Notes: generated by a model not told the origin, from the sequence alone. Shown: positions 44,862-54,653, numbered from the stretch's first letter. The stretch is DNA of 64,000 bases from Bradyrhizobium sp. JYMT SZCCT0180 (GCF_018130165.1 NZ_JAFCLZ010000033.1:1-64000); one strand, 5' to 3'. Program-made: numbers and translations.

Positions 44862-46046
44862 ATGACCGTTCGCGCGGGCCGGGAATTTCTGGCCATCCCC
44901 GGACCCACCACCATGCCCGACGAAGTGCTTCAGGCGATGCACCGTCCGGCGCTCGATATCTATTCAAAAGAGATGCTCGACCTGACGCACGGCCTGCTCG
45001 GCGATCTCTCCAAGCTGTTCGCGACCAAGGGCCACTCCTACATCTACATCGCCAATGGCCATGGCGCGTGGGAAGCGACGCTCTCCAACGTGCTGTCGCG
45101 GGGCGACAAGGTGCTGGTGCTGGAAAGCGGCCGCTTCGCGATCGGCTGGGGCAATGCCGCGGCCGCGATGGGCGCTGAAGTCGAGGTGCTGAAGGGCGAC
45201 TGGCGCCGCGCGATCCGCCCGGCCGAGGTCGAGGCGCGCCTCAAGCTGGACAAGGAGCACAAGATCAAGGCCATCGTCGCCGTGCAGATCGATACCGCTT
45301 CGGGTGCCTATAATGACGTCGAAGCGATCGGCAAGGCGATCAAGGCGTCGGGACATCCCGCGCTCTTCATGGTCGACACGGTTGCCTCGCTCGGCTGCGT
45401 GCCGTTCGAGATGGACGCCTGGGGCATCGATGTCGCGATGTCCGGTTCGCAGAAGGGCCTGATGACGCCCCCGGGCCTCGGCTTCGTCGCCGCCAACGAC
45501 CGCGCGCGCGAGGTGCACAAGAAGGCAAACCTGCGCACGCCCTATTGGGACTGGACCGAGCGCGACGGCAGCGAGCATTACCGCAAATATGCCGGCACCG
45601 CGCCGGTGCATCTCTTGTTCGCGCTGCGCAAGGCGATCGATCTGCTGCACGCCGAAGGTCTGGAAAATGCCTTCCTGCGCCACCGGCTGCTCGCCGAAGC
45701 GGTTCGCCGCGCCGTTGCGGTCTGGGCCGAGGGCCAGGTCATCGGCTTCAACATCGCGGAAGCAAACGAGCGCTCCAACACCGTGACGACGGTGACGATG
45801 AACGGCCATGACCCCGCCGCGCTGCAGCGCTATTGCAAGGAAAAATGCGGCGTGGTGCTTGGGACCGGCATTGGCGACCTCTCCGGCCAGGCATTCCGGA
45901 TCGCGCATATGGGCCACGTCAACGCGCCGATGGTCCTCGGCACGCTCGGCGTCATCGAAGTCGGCCTCAACGCCCTCAACATCCCCCACGGCAAGGGCGG
46001 AACCGAAGCCGCGATCGAATGGCTCGGCGAAAGCGTGAGCGCGTAA
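44862..46046 (+). CDS. PLP-dependent aminotransferase (serine--glyoxylate type)
   Basis: 394 residues, class V aminotransferase. The PLP Lys is in SGSQKGLMTPPGL and the PLP-binding Asp in ALFMVDTVASLGC; the N-terminus (IPGPTTMPDEVLQAM) fits alanine/serine--glyoxylate aminotransferases. It would convert glyoxylate with serine or another amino donor. ATG 44862 follows AAGGAATAAG. It precedes an ABC importer on the same strand, with a palindromic repeat in the 274-base gap, so the importer may supply its amino-compound substrate. Confidence 0.92.
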   Translation: MTVRAGREFLAIPGPTTMPDEVLQAMHRPALDIYSKEMLDLTHGLLGDLSKLFATKGHSYIYIANGHGAWEATLSNVLSRGDKVLVLESGRFAIGWGNAAAAMGAEVEVLKGDWRRAIRPAEVEARLKLDKEHKIKAIVAVQIDTASGAYNDVEAIGKAIKASGHPALFMVDTVASLGCVPFEMDAWGIDVAMSGSQKGLMTPPGLGFVAANDRAREVHKKANLRTPYWDWTERDGSEHYRKYAGTAPVHLLFALRKAIDLLHAEGLENAFLRHRLLAEAVRRAVAVWAEGQVIGFNIAEANERSNTVTTVTMNGHDPAALQRYCKEKCGVVLGTGIGDLSGQAFRIAHMGHVNAPMVLGTLGVIEVGLNALNIPHGKGGTEAAIEWLGESVSA

Positions 46047-46069
46047 GGGACGTCCAATATCCAACGCGT

Positions 46070-46195
46070 CGTCATGCCCGGCCTTGTGCCGGGCATCCAC
46101 GTCTTAGCTTCATCCAAAGCACGAAAGACGTGGATGGCCGGGACATAGGCTAGCGGAAGCGACGCCGTCCTTCAGACGGCTAAGCCCGGCCATGC
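46070..46195. repeat. Palindromic repeat, family R4 variant
   Basis: TCGTCATGCCCGGCC near the left end and GCCCGGCCATGCGC at the right, with GGCATCCACGTC and GACGTGGATGGCC as inner arms. It lies between the aminotransferase and importer genes. Confidence 0.75.
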
Positions 46196-46320
46196 GCTTG
46201 ATTCAATCCAACTAACTTCTGAAGCGGAAGGCTTTCCCGCGCGTCGCATTTAGTGCTTATACTGCATGCCAGTGAAAGCCGGGCGCAGACTCCGGCGCAA
46301 GAAACGTTGGAGGATTCCGA

Positions 46321-47382
46321 TTGGCGTCCGTCGAATTGCGCGGCCTGACCAAGCGATTTGGGTCGCTGGCGGTGGTCGATAACGTCTCGCTGCGGATCGA
46401 TCACGGGCAACTGGTTTGTCTGCTCGGACCATCGGGTTGCGGCAAAACCACCACGCTGCGGCTGATCGCAGGCTTTTTAGAACCCTCCGACGGCGAGATC
46501 CATGTCGGCGACCGGCTGGTGTCGTCGACGGCGCGGACGCTGCCGCCCGAACAGCGCAAGATGTCGATGATCTTCCAGAGCTACGCGCTGTGGCCGCATA
46601 TGACGGTGACCGAGAACATCGTCTACGGCTTGCGCCTGCGCAAACTGGACCGCGATATCATCGCGAAGAAACTCGCCGCGATCCTGGCGACGACGAAACT
46701 CGAGGCGCTGGCGCAGCGTTACCCCGGTGAACTCTCGGGCGGCCAGCAGCAGCGCGTGGCGCTGGCACGCGCGCTGATCGTGGAGCCGGAAACGCTGCTG
46801 CTCGACGAGCCCTTGTCGAATCTCGACGCGAACTTACGCGAAGAGATGCGGTTCGAGATCCGCCGGCTGCACGACGAATATCGCTACACCACGATCTACG
46901 TCACCCATGACCAATCGGAGGCGATGACCACGGCCGACATGATCGCGGTGATGAACGGCGGCAAGATCGACCAGCTCGGCACGCCCGAGGATATCTACGC
47001 GCGTCCCGAATCCGAATTCGTCGCGCGCTTCATCGGCGCCAGCAACGTGATCAAAGGCACCGCACGCGATGGCAATCATGTCTCGTTCGCGGGCGCGACC
47101 TTGCAGGTGGTCGGTGCGCCGCTCACATCAGGCCAGAGCGCGCCGGTCGCGATCCGTCAGCACGATATCCAGCTTTCGACGCAGACGCCGGCGGCGGCGC
47201 TGAATGCGATCAAGGCCACGGTCACGCGGCAGGTCTATCTCGGCGTGGCGCGCGACTACATGGTGGAGGTGGCCGACGGCACCTCGCTGCGCGTCACCAC
47301 GCCGACCGCGAACAATGTCGCCAAGGGAACCGAAGTCTGGCTCACGCTGCCGCCCGACCGCTGCCGGGCGCTCAGCCGATAA
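46321..47382 (+). CDS. ABC transporter ATP-binding protein (FbpC/PotA-like)
   Basis: 353 residues. Walker A GPSGCGKTTT, signature LSGGQQQR, Walker B LLLDEPLSNLD and switch THD are all intact, with a C-terminal regulatory TOBE-like domain (about 240-353). It powers the fused permease encoded at 49846-51561. The start is TTG 46321, with GGAGG seven bases upstream and no ATG in place. Such proteins serve iron, polyamine or phosphonate importers; the sequence alone does not say which. Confidence 0.95.
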   Translation: MASVELRGLTKRFGSLAVVDNVSLRIDHGQLVCLLGPSGCGKTTTLRLIAGFLEPSDGEIHVGDRLVSSTARTLPPEQRKMSMIFQSYALWPHMTVTENIVYGLRLRKLDRDIIAKKLAAILATTKLEALAQRYPGELSGGQQQRVALARALIVEPETLLLDEPLSNLDANLREEMRFEIRRLHDEYRYTTIYVTHDQSEAMTTADMIAVMNGGKIDQLGTPEDIYARPESEFVARFIGASNVIKGTARDGNHVSFAGATLQVVGAPLTSGQSAPVAIRQHDIQLSTQTPAAALNAIKATVTRQVYLGVARDYMVEVADGTSLRVTTPTANNVAKGTEVWLTLPPDRCRALSR

Positions 47383-47423
47383 CGAGCCAACAGCCGGACA
47401 AAGAACAAGAAGCGGAGGATGCA

Positions 47424-48500
47424 ATGAAGCGAAAACTCTCAAGGCGCGAGGTGCTGCAGGGCTCGCTGCAAGCCTCGACGGCGCTGGCATTCGGAACCGT
47501 GTTCGCCTCCGCCGCCCGCGCACAGGCGCCGCCGCCGGAAGCCATCACGCCGCAACTGATCGAGGCCGCGAAAAAAGAAGGCAGGGTGGTCTGGTACACC
47601 TCGATCGATCTGTCGGTATCCGAGAAGATCGCGGCCGCGTTCAAGGCGAAGTTCGCCGGCATCGAGGTGCGCGTCGAACGCACCGGCGCCGAACGGGTGT
47701 TCCAGCGCATCGGCCAGGAATATGCCAGCAACGTGCACGCCGTCGATATCGCGAACTCGTCCGATGCCGCGCATCTCCTGGCATGGAAGCGGCAGGGCAT
47801 CCTGTTACCTTACGTGCCGGAGGACGTCGCCAGGCATTACAAGCCCGAGCACCGCGATCCCGACGGCACGTTTGCCGGCTTTCGCGCCACGCTGAGCCCG
47901 ATTGCCTACAACACCAAACTGGTGAAGGCCGAAGACGCGCCGGCGAGCTTCAAGGACCTGCTCGATCCGAAATGGAAGGGCAAGATCGTCAAGGCGCATC
48001 CCGGCTATAGCGGCACGATCCTGACCGCGACCTTCGAGATGGTTCGCGACATCGGCTGGGAGTACTACGAGCAGCTCGCCAAGCAGAACATCATGCAGGT
48101 GCAATCGGCGACCGACCCGCCGAAGAAGCTGTCGCTCGGCGAGCGCAGCGTGATGGCCGACGGCACCGAGTACAATATCTTTCTGCTCAAGGAGGCCGGC
48201 CAGCCGGTCGAGGTGGTGTACCCCACCGAAGGCACACCGTTCATCGTCGGACCCAACGGCATCTTCAAGGCGGCGCCGAATCCCAATTCGGCAAAGCTGT
48301 TCCAGAACTATTGCTTCACGCCGGACGCACAGCGGATCATCATCGATGCCGGCGGCCTGCGGTCGCTGCACGCCCAGGTGAAGGAACATACCGGCCGCAA
48401 GCCGCTCGCGGATATCAAGCTGATGAAGGAAGACGCCGCGGGCGCCGAGGCCCAGAGCGACGAGATCAAGGCGCGCTATCAGAAGATTTTCCGTGTGTAG
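47424..48500 (+). CDS. ABC transporter substrate-binding protein, copy 1
   Basis: 358 residues, iron(III)-type family 1 binding protein. The N-terminus (LSRREVLQGS, hydrophobic run, ASAARAQ) is a Tat-type signal. Body motifs are VVWYTSIDLSVSEKIAAAFKAKF, the AYNTKLV strand and the DLLDPKWKGKIVKAHPGYSG lobe hinge, near identical to the next binding protein. ATG 47424 follows AAGCGGAGG. It lies 41 bases after the ATP-binding gene. The tyrosines expected in iron binders cannot be fully checked, so the ligand is open (iron, aminoethylphosphonate, polyamine). Confidence 0.92.
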   Translation: MKRKLSRREVLQGSLQASTALAFGTVFASAARAQAPPPEAITPQLIEAAKKEGRVVWYTSIDLSVSEKIAAAFKAKFAGIEVRVERTGAERVFQRIGQEYASNVHAVDIANSSDAAHLLAWKRQGILLPYVPEDVARHYKPEHRDPDGTFAGFRATLSPIAYNTKLVKAEDAPASFKDLLDPKWKGKIVKAHPGYSGTILTATFEMVRDIGWEYYEQLAKQNIMQVQSATDPPKKLSLGERSVMADGTEYNIFLLKEAGQPVEVVYPTEGTPFIVGPNGIFKAAPNPNSAKLFQNYCFTPDAQRIIIDAGGLRSLHAQVKEHTGRKPLADIKLMKEDAAGAEAQSDEIKARYQKIFRV

Positions 48501-48505
48501 AGCGG

Positions 48506-48624
48506 CGTCATTGCGAGCGCAGCGAAGCAATCCATCTCGCGGCATAAGGGATAGATGGATTGCTTCCGCCTTCGCTCTGCGAGCTTCGGCGGACAAGTCG
48601 TCGCTATGCTCCTCGCAATGACGG
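48506..48624. repeat. Palindromic repeat, family R1
   Basis: CGTCATTGCGAGCGCAGCGA left arm and CTCGCAATGACGG right arm with a longer spacer. It lies between the two binding-protein genes. Confidence 0.8.
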
Positions 48625-48637
48625 AGAGGGAGCCGAA

Positions 48638-49705
48638 ATGATGCACAGGAACATCAACCGCCGCAGCATCCTAAAGGGTTCGGCGGCACTCGCGCTCGGC
48701 ACCGTATTCGCGTCGCCGGTTCGCGCCCAGGCGCCGGAACCGATCGCGATCAATGCTGGCCTGATCGAAGCGGCCAAAAAGGAAGGCAAGGTCGTCCTGT
48801 ATTCCTCGATGGACTTGCCGGTCGGCGAAAAGCTCGGCAAGGCGTTCGAGGCGGCATATCCCGGCATCAGCGTGCAGATCGAGCGCTCCGGCTCGGAGCG
48901 GCTGTTCTCGCGGGTCGACCAGGAATTCGCCAGCAACATCCGCGCCGCCGACATCATCAACACGTCGGACGCCTCGCACATCATCACCTGGAAAAGGAAC
49001 GGTTGGCTGATGCCGTTCGTGCCCGAGGAAGTCGCCAAGCATTTTCCGGAAAACTATCGCGATCCCGACGGAATGTCCGCGACCTCGCGCATCTACTTGT
49101 CGTCGATCGCCTACAACACCAACCTCGTAAAGCCTGAGGACGCGCCGAGGAGCTATGCGGACCTGCTCGATCCGAAATGGGCGGGCAAGATGGTCAAGGC
49201 TCATCCGTCCTATAGCGGCACCATTATGACCGCGACCTTCCAGCTGGTGCGTGAGCTGGGCTGGGGCTATCTCGAAAAACTTTCGAAGCAGCGCGTGATG
49301 CAGGTGCAATCCTCGACCGATCCACCGAAGAAGCTCGCGCTCGGCGAACGTGCGGTCATGGCCGACGGCAATGAATACGGCGTCGTGCTTCTGAAGGAGG
49401 CCGGCCAGCCGGTCGAGCCGCTTTATCCAACCGAGGGCACGCCGACGATCTCGGGGCCGACCGCAATCTTCAAGACCGCACCCCATCCGAACGCGGCAAA
49501 ACTGTTCCAGGCCTGGCTGCACACGCGCGAGACCCAGCAATTCTTCGTCGACTACACCGCGCAATATTCGGTTCATCCGCAGGTGCAATCGAAGCCGGGA
49601 CGCCGCAAGCTTTCCGACATCAAGCTGATGAAGGAGGATGCTGTCGGCGTCGAGGCGATGACGGAAGAGATCAAGACGAAATATGCGAAGTTGTTCAGGG
49701 TGTGA
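48638..49705 (+). CDS. ABC transporter substrate-binding protein, copy 2
   Basis: 355 residues, a tandem paralogue of the preceding gene with the same Tat-type start (NRRSILKGSAALALG) and shared blocks such as KKEGKVVLYSSMDLP, DLLDPKWAGKMVKAHPSYSG and LMKEDAVGVEA. Differences are spread throughout, so the copies may bind different ligands for the same permease. ATG 48638, preceded by GAGAGGGAG directly after the repeat end. Confidence 0.92.
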   Translation: MMHRNINRRSILKGSAALALGTVFASPVRAQAPEPIAINAGLIEAAKKEGKVVLYSSMDLPVGEKLGKAFEAAYPGISVQIERSGSERLFSRVDQEFASNIRAADIINTSDASHIITWKRNGWLMPFVPEEVAKHFPENYRDPDGMSATSRIYLSSIAYNTNLVKPEDAPRSYADLLDPKWAGKMVKAHPSYSGTIMTATFQLVRELGWGYLEKLSKQRVMQVQSSTDPPKKLALGERAVMADGNEYGVVLLKEAGQPVEPLYPTEGTPTISGPTAIFKTAPHPNAAKLFQAWLHTRETQQFFVDYTAQYSVHPQVQSKPGRRKLSDIKLMKEDAVGVEAMTEEIKTKYAKLFRV

Positions 49706-49727
49706 GTTTGCGTAACCGTTCTCACCC

Positions 49728-49833
49728 CGTCATTCCGGGATGCGCCTCTTGGCGCAGGCCCGGAATCCATTGCGCCGCCTACTCGCTGATGAATGGATTC
49801 CGGGCTCGCGCTACGCGCGCCCCGGAATGACGG
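49728..49833. repeat. Palindromic repeat, family R2
   Basis: CGTCATTCCGGGATGCGCC and GCGCGCCCCGGAATGACGG as inverted arms; GGCCCGGAATCCATT and AATGGATTCCGGGC inside. The last bases GACGGAG overlap the region used as the permease ribosome binding site. Confidence 0.85.
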
Positions 49834-49845
49834 AGAAAGTTTGAA

Positions 49846-51561
49846 ATGACCCTCGCCGCCGACATCGCCCCCACCAAAGCCAAACTCGACTGGACCAAAC
49901 CTATCCTGTGGCTGTTCGCGGCCGTCATGATCGTGCTGATCGTGATGCCGATGTCGTGGCTGGCGGTGTATGCCTTCACCGACAAGGCGCGCAACCCGAC
50001 GCTGCAGAATTTCGTCAAGCTGTTCACCGATCCGGACTTCCTCGATCCCTTAGCGACCACCGCGATCATCGCGACCACGTCGGCGACGATCTGCTGCATC
50101 ATCGCCGCCCCGATCGGCTGGCTGGTGTCGCGCACCGACATGCCGGGACGGCAGACCATCCGCGCGCTGGTCACCGCCTCGTTCGTGACGCCGCCGTTTC
50201 TCGGCGCGGTAGCCTGGGAATTGCTGGCCGCGCCCAACAGCGGGCTATTGAACCAGCTCTATCGGTTCCTGACCGGCGCCGAATCGGACGTGCATCTGTT
50301 CAACATCTACTCGCTGACCGGCATCATCTTCGTGATCTCCTGCTACACGTTTCCGTTCGTGTTCGTGCTGGTCGCCAACGCGCTCGACAACATGCCGGGC
50401 GAACTTGAGGACGCCTCCGCCATTCTCGGCGGCAAGGCGTGGACCACGGCGCGGCGCGTCACGATCCCCCTGGCGCTGCCGGCATTGGTCGCCGGCGCCT
50501 TGATTGCCTTCCTGCAGGCGATGACGCTGTTCGGATCGCCGGCGATCCTGGCGCTGCCGGCCGGTTTCCACACCATGACCACCAAGATCTGGAGCCTGTT
50601 CCAGTATCCGCCCAAGCCCGAACTCGCCGCGGCGGCCGCGGTGCCGCTGTTGCTCCTGACGATCCTGCTGCTGCAGGGCCAGAAATTCCTGCTCGGCCGC
50701 CGCGGCTACTCTGTGGTGGGCGGCAAATATGGCGCGCCGCGCCCGATCGAAATGAAGGCTTGGCGCTGGGTGGCGCTGGCGTTCTGCCTGATCGTGCTGC
50801 TCAACCCCGTGTTCCTGCCCTATCTGGCGCTGCTCAACGCCGCCTTTTCGCCGAACGCGACCACGCTGGTGACACCGGCGACCGCGACGCTGCACAACAT
50901 CGTGTTCGTGTTCACCGAATTGTCGTCGACCCAGCTCGCGCTCAAGAACACCGTGATCCTCGGCGCCTCGACCGCGACCATCGGAACGTTACTGGCGCTG
51001 GTCATCGCCTATGTCACGACGAGGCGCGTGATCTCGGGGCATCGTTTTCTCGGCTTTCTCGCCACCGCGCCGATCGCGGTGCCCGGCATCGTGCTCGGCG
51101 TCGGCCTGTTCCTGAGCTACACGCGGCCGCCCTTCGTGCTGTACGGCACGCTGTGGATCCTGCTGCTGGCGTTCCTCACCATCAACCTGCCGTCGGCCTA
51201 TCAGCAATTGCAGGCGGCATTCGCAACCATCCACCCCGAACTCGAAGACGCCAGCCGCATCCTCGGCGCGACGCGGCTGCAGTCGCTGCGCCAGATCACC
51301 GCGCCCCTGCTGCGCACCGGCGTGATCGCGACATGGTGCTTCATCTTCATCGGCGTGATGCGCGAATTGTCGGCGGCGATCGTGTTGTTTACCTCGCAGA
51401 CCAAGGTGCTGTCGGTGCTGATCTACGACCTCAACGAAAGCGGCGACCTTGCCGCGATCGCCGTGCTCGGCATCGCGATGCTGATCATCACCTTCGCGGT
51501 GGTGCTCGCCGTCAACCGCATCCCGGGCGGCAACGCCGCTGCAAGGCTCAGGAATAGCTAA
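49846..51561 (+). CDS. ABC transporter fused permease (two permease domains)
   Basis: 571 residues with about twelve membrane helices and two binding-protein-dependent permease domains in one chain. Each half carries an EAA loop (GELEDASAILGGKAWTTARRVTIPLALP and PELEDASRILGATRLQSLRQITAPLL) that docks to the ATPase. Fused permeases are usual for FbpB-type iron and PhnU-type aminoethylphosphonate importers. ATG 49846 follows CGGAGAAAG, which begins at the repeat end. It is the last gene of the importer unit. Confidence 0.94.
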   Translation: MTLAADIAPTKAKLDWTKPILWLFAAVMIVLIVMPMSWLAVYAFTDKARNPTLQNFVKLFTDPDFLDPLATTAIIATTSATICCIIAAPIGWLVSRTDMPGRQTIRALVTASFVTPPFLGAVAWELLAAPNSGLLNQLYRFLTGAESDVHLFNIYSLTGIIFVISCYTFPFVFVLVANALDNMPGELEDASAILGGKAWTTARRVTIPLALPALVAGALIAFLQAMTLFGSPAILALPAGFHTMTTKIWSLFQYPPKPELAAAAAVPLLLLTILLLQGQKFLLGRRGYSVVGGKYGAPRPIEMKAWRWVALAFCLIVLLNPVFLPYLALLNAAFSPNATTLVTPATATLHNIVFVFTELSSTQLALKNTVILGASTATIGTLLALVIAYVTTRRVISGHRFLGFLATAPIAVPGIVLGVGLFLSYTRPPFVLYGTLWILLLAFLTINLPSAYQQLQAAFATIHPELEDASRILGATRLQSLRQITAPLLRTGVIATWCFIFIGVMRELSAAIVLFTSQTKVLSVLIYDLNESGDLAAIAVLGIAMLIITFAVVLAVNRIPGGNAAARLRNS

Positions 51562-51638
51562 CCGACAACGCCTGACCAAGGCAATCCCGTCTGGCAATTG
51601 GCGCTTTCGACCCGATATAATGCCCAACAGCCTCTTGC

Positions 51639-51725
51639 CGTCATTGCCGGGCTTGACCCGGCAATCCATCAGCTTGAAGAAGGCTTTCTTTTGATGGATG
51701 CGCGGGTCAAGCCCGCGCATGACAA
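51639..51725. repeat. Palindromic repeat, family R4 variant
   Basis: CGTCATTGCCGGGCTTGACC and GGGTCAAGCCCGCGCATGACA as inverted arms, with AATCCATCA and TTGATGGATGC inside. Confidence 0.8.
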
Positions 51726-51762
51726 TAGAGCAAGTGGCAATGCCGACTGAAACGAGGATCGC

Positions 51763-53880
51763 TTGACCCAACCGACGACCAAAGGCCGTTCACTGCAGGC
51801 GCCGGTGGCGCCGCGCCGCCCGCATTCCTTCACCACCCACGGCATCTCGGTGACGGACGATTATGCGTGGCTCAAGGACGCCAAATGGCAGGAAGTGCTG
51901 CGCGATCCCTCGATCCTCGATGCCGACATCAGGCAGTATCTGGAAAGCGAAAACGACTACACCGAGAGCCTGCTCGGACACACCTCGCCGCTGCAGAAAA
52001 TGCTGGTCGCGGAGATGCGCGGGCGCATCAAGGAAGACGATTCCAGCGTGCCATCGCCGGATGGCCCGTTTGCCTATTTGCGCAAGTTTCGCGAGGGCGG
52101 CCAGCACGAGATGTTCGGCCGCACCTCGCGCGATGGCGGCGACGTTGAGATCGTGCTCGACGGCGACGCACTGGCGGCATCCCACAGCTATTTCAAGTTC
52201 GGCGGCGCGCGGCATTCGCCCGACCACAAGCTGCAGGCCTGGAGCGCGGACACCAAGGGTTCGGAATATTTTTCAATTCGCGTGCGCGACTGGGCCAGCG
52301 GCAAGGACTCTGACGACCTCGTCGAGGAGACCGATGGCGGCGTGGTCTGGAGCACGGACGGACAAAGCTTCTTCTACGTCAAGCTCGACGACAATCATCG
52401 GCCGATGCAGGTGTGGCGGCATCGCCTCGACACCCGGCAGGCGGACGACACGCTGATCTATGAGGAACAGGATTCCGGATGGTTCACCCATCTGCATGAA
52501 AGCTCCAGCGGACGGTTTTGCGTCATCGCCGGCGGCGACCATGAAACGTCCGAGCAGCGCCTGATCGACCTGGCCAATCCCGAGACGCCGCCGCGGCTGG
52601 TCGCGGCGCGCGAGGAAGGCGTGCAATATTCGATCGCCGACCGCGGCGACGAGCTGTTCATCCTCACCAACGCCGATGACGCGATCGACTTCAAGGTGAT
52701 GAGCGCGCCGCTGGCGGCGCCGGAGCGCGCCAACTGGCGCGACTTGATCCCGCATCGCGAGGGCATCTATGTGCTCGATGTCGAGCTTTACGCCGGCCAC
52801 ATGGTGCGGCTGGAGCGTGCCAACGCGCTGCCCGCGATCATCATCCGCGATCTCAAATCAGGCGAAGAACACGCCATCGCCTTCGATGAAGCGGCCTATT
52901 CGCTCGACACCATGGGCGGCTATGAATTCGAAACCACGAACTTGCGGTTTTCCTATTCGTCGATGACGACGCCGTCGGAAGTCTATGATTACGACATGGC
53001 GACGCGAACGCGAATTCTACGCAAGCGGCAGGAGATTCCGTCCGGCCACAACCCGGCCGACTACGTCACCACCCGCATCATGGCGACGACGCATGACGGC
53101 GCCAAAGTGCCGGTCTCGATCCTGCATCGCAAGGATCTCGTGCGCGACGGCAACGCGCCGCTGCTGCTGTACGGCTACGGCTCCTACGGCATGGCGATGC
53201 CGGCCTCGTTCGCGGCCAACCGGCTGTCGCTGGTCGATCGCGGTTTTGTCTATGCGATCGCTCATATCCGGGGCGGCGCCGACAAGGGCTGGGGCTGGTA
53301 TCTCGACGGCAAGCGCGAAAAGAAAACCAATACGTTCGACGATTTTGCCGCGGCGGGCCGTGCGTTGATTGAGGCCAAATACACCAGCGCAAAGCGCATC
53401 GTCGGCCATGGCGGCAGCGCTGGCGGCATGCTGATGGGCGCGGTCGCCAACCGCGCCTGCGAATTGTTCGCCGGCATCGTCGCGGAAGTGCCGTTCGTCG
53501 ACGTGCTGAATACGATGCTCGACGACACGCTGCCGTTGACGCCGCCGGAATGGCCGGAATGGGGCAACCCGATCGAGAGCGAAAAGGATTTCCGCACCAT
53601 CCTGTCCTATTCGCCCTACGACAACATCGAAGCCAAGGACTATCCGCTGATCCTCGCGATGGGCGGGCTGACCGATCCGCGCGTCACCTATTGGGAGCCG
53701 GCAAAGTGGATCGCGCGATTGCGCGCGACCATGAAGGGCGGCGGCCCGGTGCTGCTCCGGACCAACATGGGCGCCGGCCATGGCGGCGCGTCGGGGCGCT
53801 TCAACCGCCTCGACGAAATCGCAATCGTGTATGCGTTTGCGCTGTGGGCGGTGGGATTGGCCGAGAGCGCGGAGGCGTGA
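51763..53880 (+). CDS. ptrB: Oligopeptidase B (S9A serine peptidase)
   Basis: 705 residues, the usual length. An N-terminal seven-bladed propeller (about 70-420) guards the C-terminal alpha/beta-hydrolase domain with the nucleophile in GHGGSAGGMLMG, the Asp in LTDPRVTYWEP and the His in GHGGASGRF. It cleaves short peptides after Lys or Arg in the cytoplasm. The start is TTG 51763, with GAGGATCGC upstream and stop codons blocking any earlier ATG in frame. No signal peptide. A palindromic repeat follows. Confidence 0.95.
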   Translation: MTQPTTKGRSLQAPVAPRRPHSFTTHGISVTDDYAWLKDAKWQEVLRDPSILDADIRQYLESENDYTESLLGHTSPLQKMLVAEMRGRIKEDDSSVPSPDGPFAYLRKFREGGQHEMFGRTSRDGGDVEIVLDGDALAASHSYFKFGGARHSPDHKLQAWSADTKGSEYFSIRVRDWASGKDSDDLVEETDGGVVWSTDGQSFFYVKLDDNHRPMQVWRHRLDTRQADDTLIYEEQDSGWFTHLHESSSGRFCVIAGGDHETSEQRLIDLANPETPPRLVAAREEGVQYSIADRGDELFILTNADDAIDFKVMSAPLAAPERANWRDLIPHREGIYVLDVELYAGHMVRLERANALPAIIIRDLKSGEEHAIAFDEAAYSLDTMGGYEFETTNLRFSYSSMTTPSEVYDYDMATRTRILRKRQEIPSGHNPADYVTTRIMATTHDGAKVPVSILHRKDLVRDGNAPLLLYGYGSYGMAMPASFAANRLSLVDRGFVYAIAHIRGGADKGWGWYLDGKREKKTNTFDDFAAAGRALIEAKYTSAKRIVGHGGSAGGMLMGAVANRACELFAGIVAEVPFVDVLNTMLDDTLPLTPPEWPEWGNPIESEKDFRTILSYSPYDNIEAKDYPLILAMGGLTDPRVTYWEPAKWIARLRATMKGGGPVLLRTNMGAGHGGASGRFNRLDEIAIVYAFALWAVGLAESAEA

Positions 53881-53886
53881 GGAGGC

Positions 53887-54040
53887 CGTGTCCCGGACGC
53901 GGTGCAGCGTGCCATTAGCGCGTTTACGCGCGTCTTCGACACGCTATGGCTCCGCAGAGCCGGGACCCAAATTTGCGTCACCGTCATATGGACCCCGGCT
54001 CTGCAGCGCACCGTTTCACGCTGCGATGCGTCCGGGGAAC
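53887..54040. repeat. Palindromic repeat, family R6
   Basis: GTGTCCCGGACGCGGTGCAG at the left, CCGCAGAGCCGGGACCC and GGACCCCGGCTCTGCAGCGC as inner inverted arms. A second copy is at 61042-61166. It separates the peptidase gene from the convergent TetR gene. Confidence 0.85.
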
Positions 54041-54050
54041 GGATTCACCG

Positions 54051-54653
54051 TCATGTAGAACTGGGTGGCGGCGGCCATGTGCGCAGTGCCATCTCGGCGA
54101 TCTTGCGCACTTGCTCGCGCGTGGTGCCGCCGGCCGCCTGCACCGCCATGCCTTGCAGGATCGCGGAGAGATAGGCCGCGAGATCGGCAGCGTCGGATCC
54201 CGGCGGCAGTTCGCCTTCGGCGATCGCGCGCTCGAAGCGCTCGCGCAAATCCTGTTCGCCCTTGGCGCGGCGCGCCACCAATTCCTGCTTGATGGATTCG
54301 GCCGCATCGCCGCAGGTCAGCGCGCCCTGCACCGCCAGACATCCCGGCGGGTGGTCGGGGCCGGTGACCGCGTCGGCGCTTTCATAGAGCATGTGCTCCA
54401 CCACGGCGCGGATGTTCGGCTTGGCCAACGCGACCTGAAAGTAACCGCCGGGGCCGTCGACATACTTGTCGAGCGCCTTGCGAAACAGTTCTTCCTTGTT
54501 GCCGAACGCGGCATAGAGGCTCGGCTTGGTGATCCCCATCGTTTCCGTGAGATCCGCGATCGACGCGCCTTCATAGCCTTTGCTCCAGAACACCTCGAGC
54601 GCCAGGTCGAGCGCCTTGTCGACATCGAATTCGCGGGGCCGTCCCATGGCCAT
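54051..54653 (-). CDS. TetR-family transcriptional regulator
   Basis: 200 residues. The N-terminal helix-turn-helix is GYEGASIADLTETMGITKPSLYAAFGNKEELF, and a helical ligand-binding domain follows. ATG 54653 is preferred because GGAGGAGG lies at a good distance; an earlier TTG is not needed. It is divergent from a MexEF/AcrAB-like pump, and two matching 12-base sites lie around the pump promoter, so it very likely represses the pump until a substrate binds. Confidence 0.92.
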   Translation of the reverse strand: MAMGRPREFDVDKALDLALEVFWSKGYEGASIADLTETMGITKPSLYAAFGNKEELFRKALDKYVDGPGGYFQVALAKPNIRAVVEHMLYESADAVTGPDHPPGCLAVQGALTCGDAAESIKQELVARRAKGEQDLRERFERAIAEGELPPGSDAADLAAYLSAILQGMAVQAAGGTTREQVRKIAEMALRTWPPPPSST

